A DNA stretch of 64,000 nt from assembly GCA_029959555.1 (NCBI GenBank), contig JASCPI010000026.1, positions 1 through 64,000 on the forward strand, in the 5' to 3' direction. Made by a program: the position numbers and the translations under genes. Position 1 is the stretch's first letter; each line of letters begins with the position of its first letter. The stretch is from Lysobacteraceae bacterium PS02065 (GTDB lineage: Bacteria > Pseudomonadota > Gammaproteobacteria > Xanthomonadales > Rhodanobacteraceae). Below the pieces are notes generated by a model. It ran no database searches. It was not told where the DNA came from and saw only the letters and a list, made by a program, of their open reading frames with translations. Positions 18,701 through 27,517 of this stretch are shown in pieces.

Positions 18701-19266
18701 GCTTCGATGGCCGCCGACGACTCGCCGCGGAAGCCGCGGATGTCGACGATGTCGAGCACCAGGGTTGCGTCGGTGGCATCTTCGGGCTGCTGCTGCAGCA
18801 GCGTGCTGCGGGCGTCGGTCCACAGGCGCGGATCGACCTTGAGTGCCGCGGCATACGGCTCGGCGGCGCGTGCGCCGGTGGTCTGGCGCAGCGCATCGAG
18901 CGACGTGCCGTTGACGCGGACGTAGAACGCGTTGTTCGGGATGTAGCCCACGATGTCCGCGCCCTGGGCGAGCAGCGCCTTGCGGCCCGCTTCGACGCGA
19001 TCGGGCGCGAACTGCACGATCGCGTAGTTCGTGCTGAAGGACTCCGCGCCGCCGGTCACACCGGCTTCGAGGCGCTGCACGGACGGATCATAAGCGCCCG
19101 CACGCAGCAGGATGAGGTTGGGATCGGCCGCGGCGGCCGCGATCGCAGCGGCGTCCTGGCGATGGGCGGACACGGCGGCGCGCGTGTCGGGCGTGGCCGC
19201 AGAGGCCTGCGACAGCGCGAGCGCGAGGCCCGCCGCCAGCGCGGTTCGGCGCAGTGAGAATGTCAT
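15712..19266 (-). CDS. Secreted S8 (subtilisin-like) serine protease with C-terminal beta domains
   Basis: 1184-residue exported endopeptidase. Signal peptide about 1-23 (LALALSQASAA), then a long pro-region to about 240. The catalytic triad is D292 (VAVADSGTS), H360 (SGHGTHTTG) and S554 (NSGTSMAAP), with oxyanion N473 (VVSAGNDD). After the protease domain come a jelly-roll, P/PPC-like region (LRIFERTQGTGLKTGDVHEY), two fibronectin-III-like repeats (about 835-1010) and a MAM/choice-of-anchor-like domain. The protein ends ILFRDSFDPSQYMCQ, a tail also seen in the protease at 61831. The ATG at 19266 has GGGGAG ten bases upstream and starts the signal peptide. A terminator follows the gene. Substrate not known; nutritional proteolysis is likely. 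Confidence 0.92.
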   Translation of the reverse strand: MTFSLRRTALAAGLALALSQASAATPDTRAAVSAHRQDAAAIAAAAADPNLILLRAGAYDPSVQRLEAGVTGGAESFSTNYAIVQFAPDRVEAGRKALLAQGADIVGYIPNNAFYVRVNGTSLDALRQTTGARAAEPYAAALKVDPRLWTDARSTLLQQQPEDATDATLVLDIVDIRGFRGESSAAIEAALRKLVPDVRITGRSQRAEAAPYVHAAVTRDRLDHLLYVASLIDGVSFIEPWIPTHTHNSAAIGAIQGNSLNTTCAGNGVVCGPAPLFDHGIFGTGQIVAVADSGTSPWVANFTTLDKGTGPLTEITLSQNPPPVLPNPGTLFPNRKIVGYWLQPSQGGTGPVDYDYTSGHGTHTTGTVLGDLHGTFSPNTYVASTPTAANHEQADGMAPNAQLLMQDIGGTAATAVYITDFAGTLSQAYAGGARIHNNSWGGSTAGNYNGNDAEADSVTWRDENLLVVVSAGNDDAGPVQTGSPSNAKNVLSVAALGRAGSTSVAGYSNRGPAADGRIKPDIATPGSSIQSARNATTFSATPVYTAPASNSGTSMAAPVLSGNAALMRQFFADGFYPRGEKTAADAYNPSGMVMKATLLNGTNPLGGTGWPNANSGWGRAWIDGNLWFKNTLTGGDDSRRLRIFERTQGTGLKTGDVHEYTIANVTAGAELRVTLAWFDPEASEGVAMTLINNLDLEVVGPGGTYKGNVFTSGVSTTGGNADVRDSVEQVRLTAPAAGSYTLRVKGTAVPGNGRAETNVQGYALVASGGFGLPDPAPFAAPTAVAVTSNNTSGVAIGFTSAAAPQGFQLYRANGTCASAAAGDFRLVASGNASPIVDTRSQGGQSYAYKVRGVSGDVEGAASTCVDAVSADECTLQPNIVRNSLQLNAANNSCSVNLSWQAATTTCPSATSATYKIYRSTDPFMATSTLIQSGVTGTSYVDTTVQGGTTYYYRFQATDNIGNDSPLSLSAGATPTSALGPNPDPFVDNADGASYMRPEQPWGISNLSASQGTLSYHTGGQLSNHPDMACASIETPALTIPANGVLSFNSKYNLEFQWDGVVTEISTNGGTTWTDLPPDGGYPTVFNTGSTGVINACGFANGKGIYSGVTTTTSNAFANNDTGIAVFKPFTINLASYAGQTVKVRWRLSSDPGLNYPGMFLDEIRISNSAILFRDSFDPSQYMCQ

Positions 19267-19505
19267 TGAGTCGGTACTCCCCAGAGGATGATCGAGCGTG
19301 GCGGCATCCGTGCTGCGTTCTGTCCTGCGTCGTCGAACAGACGGTCGCGGGCCCTGTGCGGGACCCGGGCGGCTCCCGATCCTAACGCCGTTCCTGCGCC
19401 GATATCGAGTGGCCTTCGGCGGCTCGGACGACCATCGGTCGCGTCTTGGCAAACGCCCGGCGAGGCCGCATCTGGCCGTATCGCTTCCTGCCCCCGAGAA
19501 TCTCC

Positions 19506-20387
19506 ATGCCCGTCGACGTCATGCATCGCTTCCAGCTCGGTGACACGGGCATTCATGGAGTTTTTGTGCAGATGGCGTCCAGCTGGGCGGCGATGCGCGG
19601 GCACGTCGACTACCCGGAGCCCGTGGCGGGCCTGCTCGGCGCGACCGTGGCGGCCTCCGCGCTGTTCACGGGGCTCGTCAAGTTCGAGGGCAAGCTCTCG
19701 ATCCAGCTTCGCGGGTCGGGCGATCTGCGCCTGCTGTTCGCCGAGGCGACGCATGCCGGAACCGTGCGCGGCATCGCGCGCTGGGACGGCACCCCGCGCT
19801 CGATCGCCGATGCGGGCGCCGACGCGCAACTGGCCATCACGATCGAGAACGCGCAGCGCCAGACCCGCCAGCAAGGCCTCGTTCCCGTCGAAGGCGAGGA
19901 TCTCGCCACGGCCCTCGAGCAGTATTTCGAACGTTCCGAACAGCTGCCCACCCGCATCGTGCTGGCCTCGGAGGGCGCCCGGTGTGCCGGACTGCTGCTG
20001 CAGCGCGCGCCTGCCGAGGGAGGACGCGCGGCAGTGGCCGACGCCGATGCATGGAATCGCGTCGGGCACCTCCTCGCGACCCTGCGTGACGACGAGTTGC
20101 TCGGGCTCTCCGCCGAGACCGTGCTCATGCGGCTCTTCCACGAGGAGGGCGTGCGTCTCCAGCCCGGCCGGGCGATTCGATTCGCCTGCTCGTGCTCGAC
20201 CGAGCGTGTCGCCGGCGTGCTGCGCTCGCTCGGCGAGGACGAGGCCCGGGCCGCCGCCGGACAGGACGGAGTGGTCGAGGTGATCTGCGAGTTCTGCGGG
20301 AAGGCCTACCGGTTCGATGCCGTCGACATGGCGGCGATGTTCGCCGGCGAGGGCGTCGTCATGGAGCCGTCGGGAACACGCCAATGA
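19506..20387 (+). CDS. hslO: Redox-regulated chaperone Hsp33
   Basis: Cytosolic holdase chaperone switched on by oxidation. 293 residues, as in other Hsp33 proteins. The C-terminal zinc-binding redox switch is intact: C228-x-C230 (FACSCSTER) and C261-x-x-C264 (ICEFCGKAY), matching the spacing of the E. coli protein. The core has GLVKFEGKLSIQLRGSGDLRLL and the family block at VEGEDLATALEQYFERSEQ. I placed the start at the ATG at 19506 (MPVDVMHRFQL), where homologues begin; an earlier in-frame start at 19446 adds 20 residues without family similarity. Divergent from the protease gene. Confidence 0.95.
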   Translation: MPVDVMHRFQLGDTGIHGVFVQMASSWAAMRGHVDYPEPVAGLLGATVAASALFTGLVKFEGKLSIQLRGSGDLRLLFAEATHAGTVRGIARWDGTPRSIADAGADAQLAITIENAQRQTRQQGLVPVEGEDLATALEQYFERSEQLPTRIVLASEGARCAGLLLQRAPAEGGRAAVADADAWNRVGHLLATLRDDELLGLSAETVLMRLFHEEGVRLQPGRAIRFACSCSTERVAGVLRSLGEDEARAAAGQDGVVEVICEFCGKAYRFDAVDMAAMFAGEGVVMEPSGTRQ

Positions 20388-20445
20388 AGGCTGAACGACG
20401 CGCGGGCTGTGCGCGCCGTCGCTGTTAGTGAAATGTAAAAGCGCG

Positions 20446-20451
20446 TATCAT
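20446..20451 (+). promoter_or_regulatory. Possible -10 element of the gene at 20557
   Basis: TATCAT in gcgcg-TATCAT-cgccc, preceded by the AT-rich stretch agtgaaatgtaaaag at 20427-20441, the only such patch in the 169-base gap after hslO. No clear -35 at the right distance. Confidence 0.4.
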
Positions 20452-20556
20452 CGCCCCCACGTGCCGCTGCGGGCACCTGGTCGGCCGGAGGCGGTCGAAG
20501 GGAACCCGCGACGGCCGAATACAGTCAGTCCGATCTTCCGCTCTTCCTGGACCCGC

Positions 20557-21564
20557 ATGTTCGCTCGCGCCGCCACCACGCTGCTCGTCGCGCTGGCCCC
20601 GCTTCTCGCGGTGGCCGGTCCCGTCGTGCCTGCCGTGGGGGATGCGTCGCCGCGTCTCGTCGAGGAGCTGCTCACGGTGCGTGCATCCGACGCGTCCGGC
20701 GTGCCGACCCAGGTCGTGCCACTCTGGGCGAGCCAGGATGGGCGCCTGCTCGCGATCGTCGCGCAGACGCACTCGGCAGGGGCTCCCGCGCTGCCGCCTT
20801 CGCCGGCGTTCGGCGGCGGCTCCGACCTTCGCGTGATCGACGCGACCGACCTGTTCTCCGCCGGGCTCCGCTGGCGTGTCGGCCAGTCGGCGCACGCCGA
20901 TGTCGTCATCGGCATGCAGGAGGCCTCGCCGCGCTTCGGTTCGGCGACCTTCCGCGACGGCTCGGCGTCCACGTTGTTCTCGGGAACGCTCGGTTTCGGC
21001 GTCGCCTTGCCGACGTCGGCCGATGTCGATCTTTCGTTCGGACTCTCCTGGCTCGGCCGCAGCGGCGGCGAGCAGGCAGCTCCGATCGTGCTGCCGTCGT
21101 TCGAGGGGCAGGGCAATCCGGTGGCGTTGCTGTCGTATCCGGGAACGACCCCGTTCCAGATCGTCGGCGGCAACACGCTCAATGCACGCACGAGCTGGCA
21201 TCTGGCGGATGGCCCCGTACTCGACCTGACGGCCGGCGTGGGGCGTCTCGAGCTCGCGCCGTGGTACGGATTGCCGGGCGGCGGGCTCGATGCGAGCCAG
21301 GCGTCCCTCGGCTTCGGCATCCGCAGTGGCAGCGTGCGCGGCAGCATCGTCGGCCACGTCGTCAACCTCGAAGACCCCTCGCTGCTCGGCGCGCGCCGCT
21401 GGAGCGGTCTCGATCTCGGTGTCTCGTGGCGCACGTCCTGGCGTGGCGAGCTCAGCGTCGGCGCACAGAACCTGTGGTCTTCCCCGGTCGATCTCGCGCC
21501 GCGCGAAGCCACCGAGGCTGCGCAGTCGCGCATGCCCTACGTGCAGTACCGCCAGGACCTCTGA
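20557..21564 (+). CDS. Predicted envelope protein of unknown function
   Basis: 335 residues with a signal peptide (MFARAATTLLVALAPLLAVAG, cut near 21-24). I do not recognise the family. The mature part is rich in Gly, Ser and aromatic residues and alternates in strand-like blocks (LFSGTLGFGVALP, LSFGLSWLGRSG, LDLTAGVGRLELAPWYGL, LDLGVSWRTSWRGELSVGAQNLW), as in beta-barrel or beta-sandwich outer-membrane proteins. It does not end in Phe, unlike most barrels. The ATG at 20557 is chosen because the signal peptide starts there; the frame is open from a GTG at 20428. The TonB receptor follows after 308 bases on the same strand. Confidence 0.65.
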   Translation: MFARAATTLLVALAPLLAVAGPVVPAVGDASPRLVEELLTVRASDASGVPTQVVPLWASQDGRLLAIVAQTHSAGAPALPPSPAFGGGSDLRVIDATDLFSAGLRWRVGQSAHADVVIGMQEASPRFGSATFRDGSASTLFSGTLGFGVALPTSADVDLSFGLSWLGRSGGEQAAPIVLPSFEGQGNPVALLSYPGTTPFQIVGGNTLNARTSWHLADGPVLDLTAGVGRLELAPWYGLPGGGLDASQASLGFGIRSGSVRGSIVGHVVNLEDPSLLGARRWSGLDLGVSWRTSWRGELSVGAQNLWSSPVDLAPREATEAAQSRMPYVQYRQDL

Positions 21565-21872
21565 TCCTGCGGTCCGCGGACGTCGCGTCCGCACTCCTGT
21601 TTGGCCCCTCCCTGCTGCCCACGGCGTTGCACGCGTCTGGTGCAAACTTGCACCTCTTTGTTCCGTAAGGCTTTTTCGGCATCTCGTCGAGGCTTGTTAA
21701 GGTCTCGGAGCGGGATTCCCATGCCGTGAGAATCTTGTTAGTATCCGGTGCACTTTCGACGACAACAGCCGTCGAGTCGGCCATTTCCGTGGGAACGGAG
21801 TCCCGAAGTTTCCCAGTGCGACATTCATCCCGTCCCGAAGTGTGACACCACTCTAAAACGTTGGAGAGCGTA
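21565..21872 (+). promoter_or_regulatory. Leader region of the TonB-dependent receptor
   Basis: 308-base gap without a gene, less GC-rich than its surroundings. It holds an array of three TTGCAC/GTGCAA half-sites (21627-21653), two TTGTTA hexamers (near 21695 and 21734) that could be -35 or -10 parts, and a GGAGAG ribosome site at 21863-21868. The long distance and these elements suggest regulated transcription with a long leader; I cannot fix the start site. Confidence 0.45.
21627..21653. promoter_or_regulatory. Three alternating half-sites, candidate operator
   Basis: TTGCAC (21627-21632), GTGCAA (21640-21645) and TTGCAC (21648-21653) alternate in orientation. The last two form the perfect 16-base palindrome GGTGCAA-AC-TTGCACC at 21639-21654. 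Its two-base loop makes an RNA hairpin unlikely, so a dimeric DNA-binding protein is the better explanation, although the T-rich tail after it could also fit a weak terminator. Confidence 0.45.
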
Positions 21873-24725
21873 ATGAGGCTAACGAACAACGAGCTTCTCA
21901 AAGCCGTGCGTTTCGCGTTGTATGCGGGCGCCACCGCAGCTGTCGGTTTGAGTTCCCTCCCGGTCTTCGCTCAGGGCAGCGAAGCGGGCAGCGACAAGCT
22001 CGAAACCATCGTCGTCACCGGTTCGCGCATCCGTCGCGTCGACATCGAAAGCGCCAGCCCGGTGTTCTCGATCGACAAGGCCGACATCGAGAAGAGCGGC
22101 AAGCTCACGATCGGTGACCTGATCCAGGAATCGCCGTCGATCGCCGGCGCCGCGACCAACCCGTCCGTCAACAACGGCGGTGGTAACGGTGCGTCGACCG
22201 TCTCGATCCGTGGCCTCGGCTCGCAGCGCACGCTGCTGCTCGTGAACGGTCGCCGTCTGGCCTATGCCGACGTCAACTCGATTCCGATCAGCCTCGTCGA
22301 GCGCATCGACATCCTCAAGGACGGCGCCTCGGCGATCTACGGCTCCGACGCCGTCGCTGGCGTGGTCAACTTCGTCCTGCGCAAGGACTTCCAGGGCATC
22401 GAAGCCACCGTCGACTACGGCATTTCCGATGCGGACGACGGCGAGCGCAAGGGCTTCTCGCTGACGCTCGGCCACTCGAGCGATCGCGGCAACCTCATCG
22501 TCGGTGCGAACTACAACAAGACCGAGCCGGTCTGGGCGGGCGACCGCAAGTTCTCGTCGCCGGCGCTGTACAACTACTTCGGCACGATCTACACGGGCGG
22601 CTCGAGCTACATCCCGACCGGCCGCTTCACGATTCCGCGCGCGACCGCCGCGGGCCTCGGCATCAACTGCGCGGGCACCGGCGCCAGCGTCAACGTCATG
22701 CGCATCCCGGGCGCCGCCGGCACGTCGGCAGGTGACTTCCGCTGCTACACGGGCGCCGACGCGTACGACTACTCGCCGTACAACCTCGAGCTCACCCCGC
22801 AGGAGCGTGGCGGCCTGTTCCTGACCGGCAACTACCGCATCACCGACAACGTCGAGGCCTACGTCGAAGGCTTCACGAACAAGACCCGTTCGCGCTACAT
22901 CATTGCGCCGCTGCCGCTGATCTTCGGCCAGGCCAACGTGATCCTGAGCGCGAACAGCGTCTACAACCCGTTCGGTGTCAACATCAACTCGGGCGGTATC
23001 CGCATGACCGCCGCGGGCAACCGCGAAGGCTCCTACGAGACCACGGCCGACCAGTTCAGCGGCGGCTTCCGCGGCTCGTTCGGTGACACCTGGCAGTGGG
23101 ACGCGGGCATCACTTGGGGTCGCACCTCGGTCGATACCGGCAACTCGGGCTACTACTACGGCGCCGCGCTCGCGCAGGCCGTGGGTCCGTCGTTCATCGA
23201 CGGTGACGGCGTCGCGCGTTGCGGCACGCCGACCGCGGTGATCTCGGGTTGCACGCCGATCAACTTCTTCGCGCTCGATCCGTCGACGCCGGAAGGCCAG
23301 GACGCGCTCGCCGCGCTCAACCAGATCGCCGTCCTCGTCAAGTCGCACTCGTACGCGCTCAACCGCGGCGCGCAGTTCAACCTCACGGGCGAGCTGTTCC
23401 AGCTGCCGGCCGGCGCGGTCAGCCTCGCCGTCGGTGGCGAGTACCGCAAGGACTACGAGTACTACGCTCCGGACTTCGTCTCGACGATCACCGACCCGGT
23501 GCTCGGCGAGTGCCTCACCTTCACCGACGCCTGCGGTTCGCCGTCGAAGGGTGAGCTCGACGTGCGCGAGTTCTACGCCGAATTGCTGGTTCCGGTCCTC
23601 GCCGACGTTCCGTTCGCGAAGTCGCTGAACCTCACGATCGGTTCGCGCTACTCGGACTACTCCGCGTTCGGTGACACGATCAACTCCAAGGTCGGCATCG
23701 AGTGGCGTCCGTTCGACGACCTCATGCTGCGCGGTACGGTGGCCGAGGTGTTCCGCTCGCCGACGATCAGCGACCTGTACGGCGGTGTCACGCCGAGCGC
23801 CGACACGTACTCCGACCCGTGCTCGGGCGCCGGCCTCAACCTCAACAACCCGGCCTGCGCCGGCCTGACGCCGGGCTTCGAGCAGACCACGCAGCAGACG
23901 AGCGCGGTCTACGGCTCGAACCCGCTGGTCCAGCCGGAGAAGGGCAAGTCGTTCACGTGGGGCGTGGTGTACGACCCGAGCTGGCTGCCGGGCCTGTCGA
24001 CCTCGATCGACGTCTGGAAGATCTACCTGACGGACACGATCGGCGTCATCGGCACGCAGACGATCATCAACCAGTGCTACCAGTACGGCCGCTTCTGCGA
24101 CCTGTTCACGCGTGACGCCGGTGGCGACATCGACTACGTCAACAACGGCCTGCAGAACATCGGCCGCACGGACGTGTCGGGCGTCGACTTCAGCATCAAG
24201 TACCGCCTGCCCGAGACCTCGTTCGGCAACTTCCGCATCGGCCTCGACGCGACGTACTTCAAGCAGTACGACGAGCAGATCATCGCGGGCGACGTCACGA
24301 CCGAGTCGCATTACGCGGGTTCGTACTTCGGCTCGTCCTCGGGCGGTCCGGGCAACCTGACCCGCTGGCGCGGTCTCGGCAGCCTGAGCTGGAGCCTCGG
24401 CGCGTTCGACGCCAGCTGGCGTGCGCGTTACATCGGTGCGTCGCGCTTCGGCTTCACGGCGACCGCGGGTGACGGCTACACGGTCATCGATCCGTCGAAC
24501 AACCCGGCGAACAACGCGTTCCGCATGGGCGCGTCGACGTTCCACAACGTGCAGTTCGGCTTCAACGCCGAGGCGATCAACACGCGCTTCGAAGTCGGCG
24601 TGGACAACGTCGGCAACAAGCAGCCGCCGCAGCTGTGGCAGTTCGGTTTCAACGGCAACACCGACGAGCGTACCTACGACGTCGTGGGCCGTTACTACTG
24701 GGCTCGCGTGGGCGTGAAGTTCTGA
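21873..24725 (+). CDS. TonB-dependent outer-membrane receptor
   Basis: 950-residue outer-membrane transporter powered by TonB-ExbBD. Signal peptide about 1-34 (SSLPVFAQ), TonB-box-like [11 protein letters not shown], plug domain about 45-165 ([27 protein letters not shown]-type [23 protein letters not shown]), then a large beta barrel ending in an aromatic residue ([11 protein letters not shown]), as required for barrel assembly. The ATG at 21873 follows GGAGAG; the upstream TTG in frame is unlikely. Strong terminator after the gene. Ligand unknown; receptors with this N-terminus are abundant in Lysobacterales and usually import carbohydrates, peptides or metal chelates. The neighbouring sulfotransferases and hydroxylase are discussed under findings. 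Confidence 0.94.
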   Translation: MRLTNNELLKAVRFALYAGATAAVGLSSLPVFAQGSEAGSDKLETIVVTGSRIRRVDIESASPVFSIDKADIEKSGKLTIGDLIQESPSIAGAATNPSVNNGGGNGASTVSIRGLGSQRTLLLVNGRRLAYADVNSIPISLVERIDILKDGASAIYGSDAVAGVVNFVLRKDFQGIEATVDYGISDADDGERKGFSLTLGHSSDRGNLIVGANYNKTEPVWAGDRKFSSPALYNYFGTIYTGGSSYIPTGRFTIPRATAAGLGINCAGTGASVNVMRIPGAAGTSAGDFRCYTGADAYDYSPYNLELTPQERGGLFLTGNYRITDNVEAYVEGFTNKTRSRYIIAPLPLIFGQANVILSANSVYNPFGVNINSGGIRMTAAGNREGSYETTADQFSGGFRGSFGDTWQWDAGITWGRTSVDTGNSGYYYGAALAQAVGPSFIDGDGVARCGTPTAVISGCTPINFFALDPSTPEGQDALAALNQIAVLVKSHSYALNRGAQFNLTGELFQLPAGAVSLAVGGEYRKDYEYYAPDFVSTITDPVLGECLTFTDACGSPSKGELDVREFYAELLVPVLADVPFAKSLNLTIGSRYSDYSAFGDTINSKVGIEWRPFDDLMLRGTVAEVFRSPTISDLYGGVTPSADTYSDPCSGAGLNLNNPACAGLTPGFEQTTQQTSAVYGSNPLVQPEKGKSFTWGVVYDPSWLPGLSTSIDVWKIYLTDTIGVIGTQTIINQCYQYGRFCDLFTRDAGGDIDYVNNGLQNIGRTDVSGVDFSIKYRLPETSFGNFRIGLDATYFKQYDEQIIAGDVTTESHYAGSYFGSSSGGPGNLTRWRGLGSLSWSLGAFDASWRARYIGASRFGFTATAGDGYTVIDPSNNPANNAFRMGASTFHNVQFGFNAEAINTRFEVGVDNVGNKQPPQLWQFGFNGNTDERTYDVVGRYYWARVGVKF

Positions 24726-24749
24726 TCCATCGCTCCATCTGAAGGTCCG

Positions 24750-24782
24750 GGGCCGCGTGGCGCAAGCCACGCGGCCCTTTTC
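24750..24782 (+). terminator. Rho-independent terminator of the TonB receptor
   Basis: GGGCCGCGTGGC and GCCACGCGGCCC form a perfect 12-base stem (24750-24777) closed by a GCAA tetraloop and followed by TTTTC. The clearest rightward terminator in the window; it separates the receptor from the sulfotransferase gene. Confidence 0.92.
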
Positions 24783-24852
24783 GTTGGGGCCACCGTTGCC
24801 CGACCGTGCGTCAGCGCCGATACTGACGGGCTCACCGCACGGAATCCCCTCG

Positions 24853-26667
24853 ATGCTCCAGACCGCCTACCAGGCCCTCGAAGCCGGCGATGCCGCGCGC
24901 GCCGAATCGATCGCGCGCAGCGTGCTCGACCGCGAACCGCATGCCGAAGGGGCGTTGCTGGTTCTGGCGTTCGCGCTCGACGCGCAGCAGCGCACGATCG
25001 AGTCCCTGCCGTACTTCGAGCAGCTCACGCGGGAGCATCCGCAGGCTTCGGCGCACTGGAACAACCTCGGCAACGTACAGCGCTCGCTCGGCAACCAGGC
25101 CGGCGCGGAAGAAGCCTTCGGGAAGGCGCTCGCGCTGGATCCGCAGGAGGCGAGCGCATTGTTCAACCTCGGCTTGCTGCGTCTCGACAAGGGCGAGCCC
25201 CACGCGGCGCGGGAGGTCCTGTTCGGCGCCTTGCGCGCGGTACCCGATGACGCCATGGTCCGCGCGACGGCGGCGAATGCGACGTTCCTGTGCGGCAACG
25301 GTGACGAGGCCGACCGCCTGCTCGCCGACTGGCAGGGGTGGGCCGGCCACGATCCGCTCGCACTGGCGGAGGTCGGTTGGCTGTATGCGCGCCTCGGCCA
25401 GGCCGCCGACGCGGAGCGCGCCCTCGACGCGTCGGCCAACGCAGCACCGCACCATCCCAAGATCCTCGTGCGACGCGCGGCGTTCCTCGAACGGTCCAAC
25501 CGTGTCGACGAAGCGCGCAGGCTGCTCGCGCAGGTACAGCCACAGGCGGCCGCGCTCGAAGGCCTGACCGAGGAGGTCGCGATCGTTCGCGCCGAGATCG
25601 CCGCACGCGGCGAGGATCGCGACGCCGCTCGCCAGCAGTACGAGGCGATCGTCGCCGATCCGGGTGCCGCACGGCGTCATCCCGAGCTGCTCACGGCGAT
25701 CGCACGGCTGCACGACAAGTCCGGCGACACCGCGCAGGTCATGGCGTGGCTGGATCGGGCGCACGCCGTGCAGGTCGAGGAGGTCCGCCGCTACTCGCCC
25801 GAATGGTTCGAGGAAGGTGCCGATCCGCTCGGCATCACGCGCGAACGCATCACGCGCGACGACGTCGCGGGCTGGCTGCCGATCGGTGCACCCTCGGCCG
25901 AGGAGTCGCCGATCTTCGTGGTCGGTTTCCCGCGTTCGGGTACGACCATGCTCGAGACGATGCTCGACGCGCATCCCGCACTGGCGGGCATGGACGAGCG
26001 CACGTTCCTGCAGGATGTCGTGGACCAGGTGCGCGCCGCCGGGCTGGATTACCCGCGCGAGGTCGGCCGCATCGACGACGCCCTCGCGCAGCGCCTGCGT
26101 GCGACGTACTGGAACCTCGTGCGCACGCGCGCGAAAGTCGACCCTTCACGCCGACTCGTCGACAAGAATCCGCTCAACATCCTGAGGCTGCCGCTGATCC
26201 GTCGCCTGTTCCCGCACGCGAAGATCATCCTCGCGCTGCGCCACCCCTGCGATGTCGTGCTCAGCAACTACATGCAGACGTTCCGCACACCGGCCTACGT
26301 CGCGCTGACGGCGAGCATCGCATCGACTGCGCGAGGCTACGCGGACACGTTCGACTTCTGGATCGACCAGGCTGCGGCCCTGGCGCCCGACGTGCTCGAA
26401 CTGCGCTACGAGGACGTGGTCGACGACATCGACACGCAGTCCAGGCGCATCGCGGCGTTCCTCGGCTTGGAGTGGCACGAGGGCATGGTCAACTTCCACG
26501 AGCGTGCGAAGGCGCGCGGCTACATCGCGACGCCGAGCTACCACCAGGTCGTCGAGCCGATCAATCGCAAGGGTGTCGCGCGCTGGGAGCGCTACCGCGA
26601 GCATCTTGCGTCGGCATTGCCGCACCTCGAGCGGTTCATCGATCGGTGGGGCTACACGACCGGCTGA
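24853..26667 (+). CDS. TPR-repeat sulfotransferase
   Basis: 604-residue two-part protein. Residues 1 to about 330 are tetratricopeptide repeats (for example SAHWNNLGNVQRSLGNQAGAEEAFGKAL, here abbreviated by its start SAHWNNLGNVQRSLGNQ), a protein-binding scaffold. Residues about 350-600 are a PAPS-dependent sulfotransferase: 5'-phosphosulfate loop GFPRSGTTMLETML, KNPLNILRLPLIRRLFP, and the 3'-phosphate site ILALRHPCDVVLSNYMQ. The ATG at 24853 begins the first repeat; the open frame to 24757 crosses the receptor terminator. Such fusions resemble tyrosylprotein sulfotransferases in that the substrate may be a peptide held by the repeats, but that is inference. It is tail-to-tail with another sulfotransferase. 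Confidence 0.9.
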   Translation: MLQTAYQALEAGDAARAESIARSVLDREPHAEGALLVLAFALDAQQRTIESLPYFEQLTREHPQASAHWNNLGNVQRSLGNQAGAEEAFGKALALDPQEASALFNLGLLRLDKGEPHAAREVLFGALRAVPDDAMVRATAANATFLCGNGDEADRLLADWQGWAGHDPLALAEVGWLYARLGQAADAERALDASANAAPHHPKILVRRAAFLERSNRVDEARRLLAQVQPQAAALEGLTEEVAIVRAEIAARGEDRDAARQQYEAIVADPGAARRHPELLTAIARLHDKSGDTAQVMAWLDRAHAVQVEEVRRYSPEWFEEGADPLGITRERITRDDVAGWLPIGAPSAEESPIFVVGFPRSGTTMLETMLDAHPALAGMDERTFLQDVVDQVRAAGLDYPREVGRIDDALAQRLRATYWNLVRTRAKVDPSRRLVDKNPLNILRLPLIRRLFPHAKIILALRHPCDVVLSNYMQTFRTPAYVALTASIASTARGYADTFDFWIDQAAALAPDVLELRYEDVVDDIDTQSRRIAAFLGLEWHEGMVNFHERAKARGYIATPSYHQVVEPINRKGVARWERYREHLASALPHLERFIDRWGYTTG

Positions 26668-26765
26668 GTGGGCCCACGAAGGCTCATGCCCGAACGGTAC
26701 GTCGTGCGTGTGCGCGACGTGACGGATGCTTCTCGCCCACGTGCCGGCGGCTGCGGTGCCGGTCG

Positions 26766-27428
26766 CTAGTCGCCGAACGCGTAGCCGAACAGTTCGAGGT
26801 CACGCGCGTACATGCGCGCGACATGCCCACGGAGCTCGTCGTCGTAGTAGCCGGCGTAGGGGCCGCGCCGCGAGGCGTTGACCTGTTCGAGCGTTTCGCT
26901 CGGGATGCCGATGCGCGAGCAGATCGCGTCGTAGTCCTCCTGCATGCGCTCGACGCGACCGACCATGTCCATCGCGAGACGGCCGTCGACGTCGCAGAGC
27001 ATCTCGTGCTGCGGCCGGAACAGGATGTGCTGCAGTGGCGGGCGATCGCGGATCACGTAGCGCATGAAGGCCTGCGGGTTCGCCTCGAACTGGCCGGTCT
27101 GCCGGCTCATGAACGCGCAGTACGAGATGAAGCGGTCGTAGGGATTACGCACGAACGCGAACTTGAAGAAGCCCGAGAAGATCTCGTCGCCGAGCACCGG
27201 CTTCACCTGGGTGACACCGAGGTGACCGTGGCCCAGTGCGCGCAGCGCCTCGTACGGGAATTCCTTGCGCACGAACAGGCCGACCTGTTCCATGTCCTCG
27301 TCGCCGAGGTGCGGGCGCAGCGCCTGGCGGACCGAGTGCGTGCCGGTCTTGGGTACCGCGAAGAACATGAAGCGATGCTTGTGCGAAATGATCACGTGCG
27401 TGGCGTGGAGGACTGCGGAAAGGTGCAT
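26766..27428 (-). CDS. Sulfotransferase family 2 protein
   Basis: 220-residue enzyme of the Golgi-carbohydrate-sulfotransferase-like family (Sulfotransfer_2). The N-terminal FMFFAVPKTGTHSVRQAL is the PAPS 5'-phosphosulfate loop (PKTGT), and FKFAFVRNPYDRFISYCAFM is the 3'-phosphate-binding block (RNPxxRxxS). It ends RMYARDLELFGYAFGD, the usual C-terminal signature of the family. No signal peptide. It is encoded between the TPR-sulfotransferase and the hydroxylase but on the opposite strand. Acceptor unknown: a glycan, lipid or peptide are possible. Confidence 0.88.
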   Translation of the reverse strand: MHLSAVLHATHVIISHKHRFMFFAVPKTGTHSVRQALRPHLGDEDMEQVGLFVRKEFPYEALRALGHGHLGVTQVKPVLGDEIFSGFFKFAFVRNPYDRFISYCAFMSRQTGQFEANPQAFMRYVIRDRPPLQHILFRPQHEMLCDVDGRLAMDMVGRVERMQEDYDAICSRIGIPSETLEQVNASRRGPYAGYYDDELRGHVARMYARDLELFGYAFGD

Positions 27429-27483
27429 GGTGCCGCATTCGGCGCGATGCGGTAAGCGCCGGCGAGCATTCCCGCGCGGTTGC

Positions 27484-27489
27484 TACAAT
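27484..27489 (+). promoter_or_regulatory. Predicted -10 element of the hydroxylase gene
   Basis: TACAAT in ggttgc-TACAAT-ggcgg, 29 bases before the ATG at 27518. It overlaps the earlier in-frame ATG at 27488, which argues against that ATG as the start. No recognisable -35. Confidence 0.45.
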
Positions 27490-27517
27490 GGCGGCTTACG
27501 CCTATGCCGACGACGCC

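Noticed and set aside
16195..19257. 1020-residue rightward open frame over the S8 protease
   Set aside because: Arg/Val/Gly shadow; the protease has an intact triad and signal peptide on the minus strand.
21879..24770. 963-residue leftward open frame over the TonB receptor
   Set aside because: Arg/Val/Asp-rich with no domain; the receptor is complete on the plus strand.
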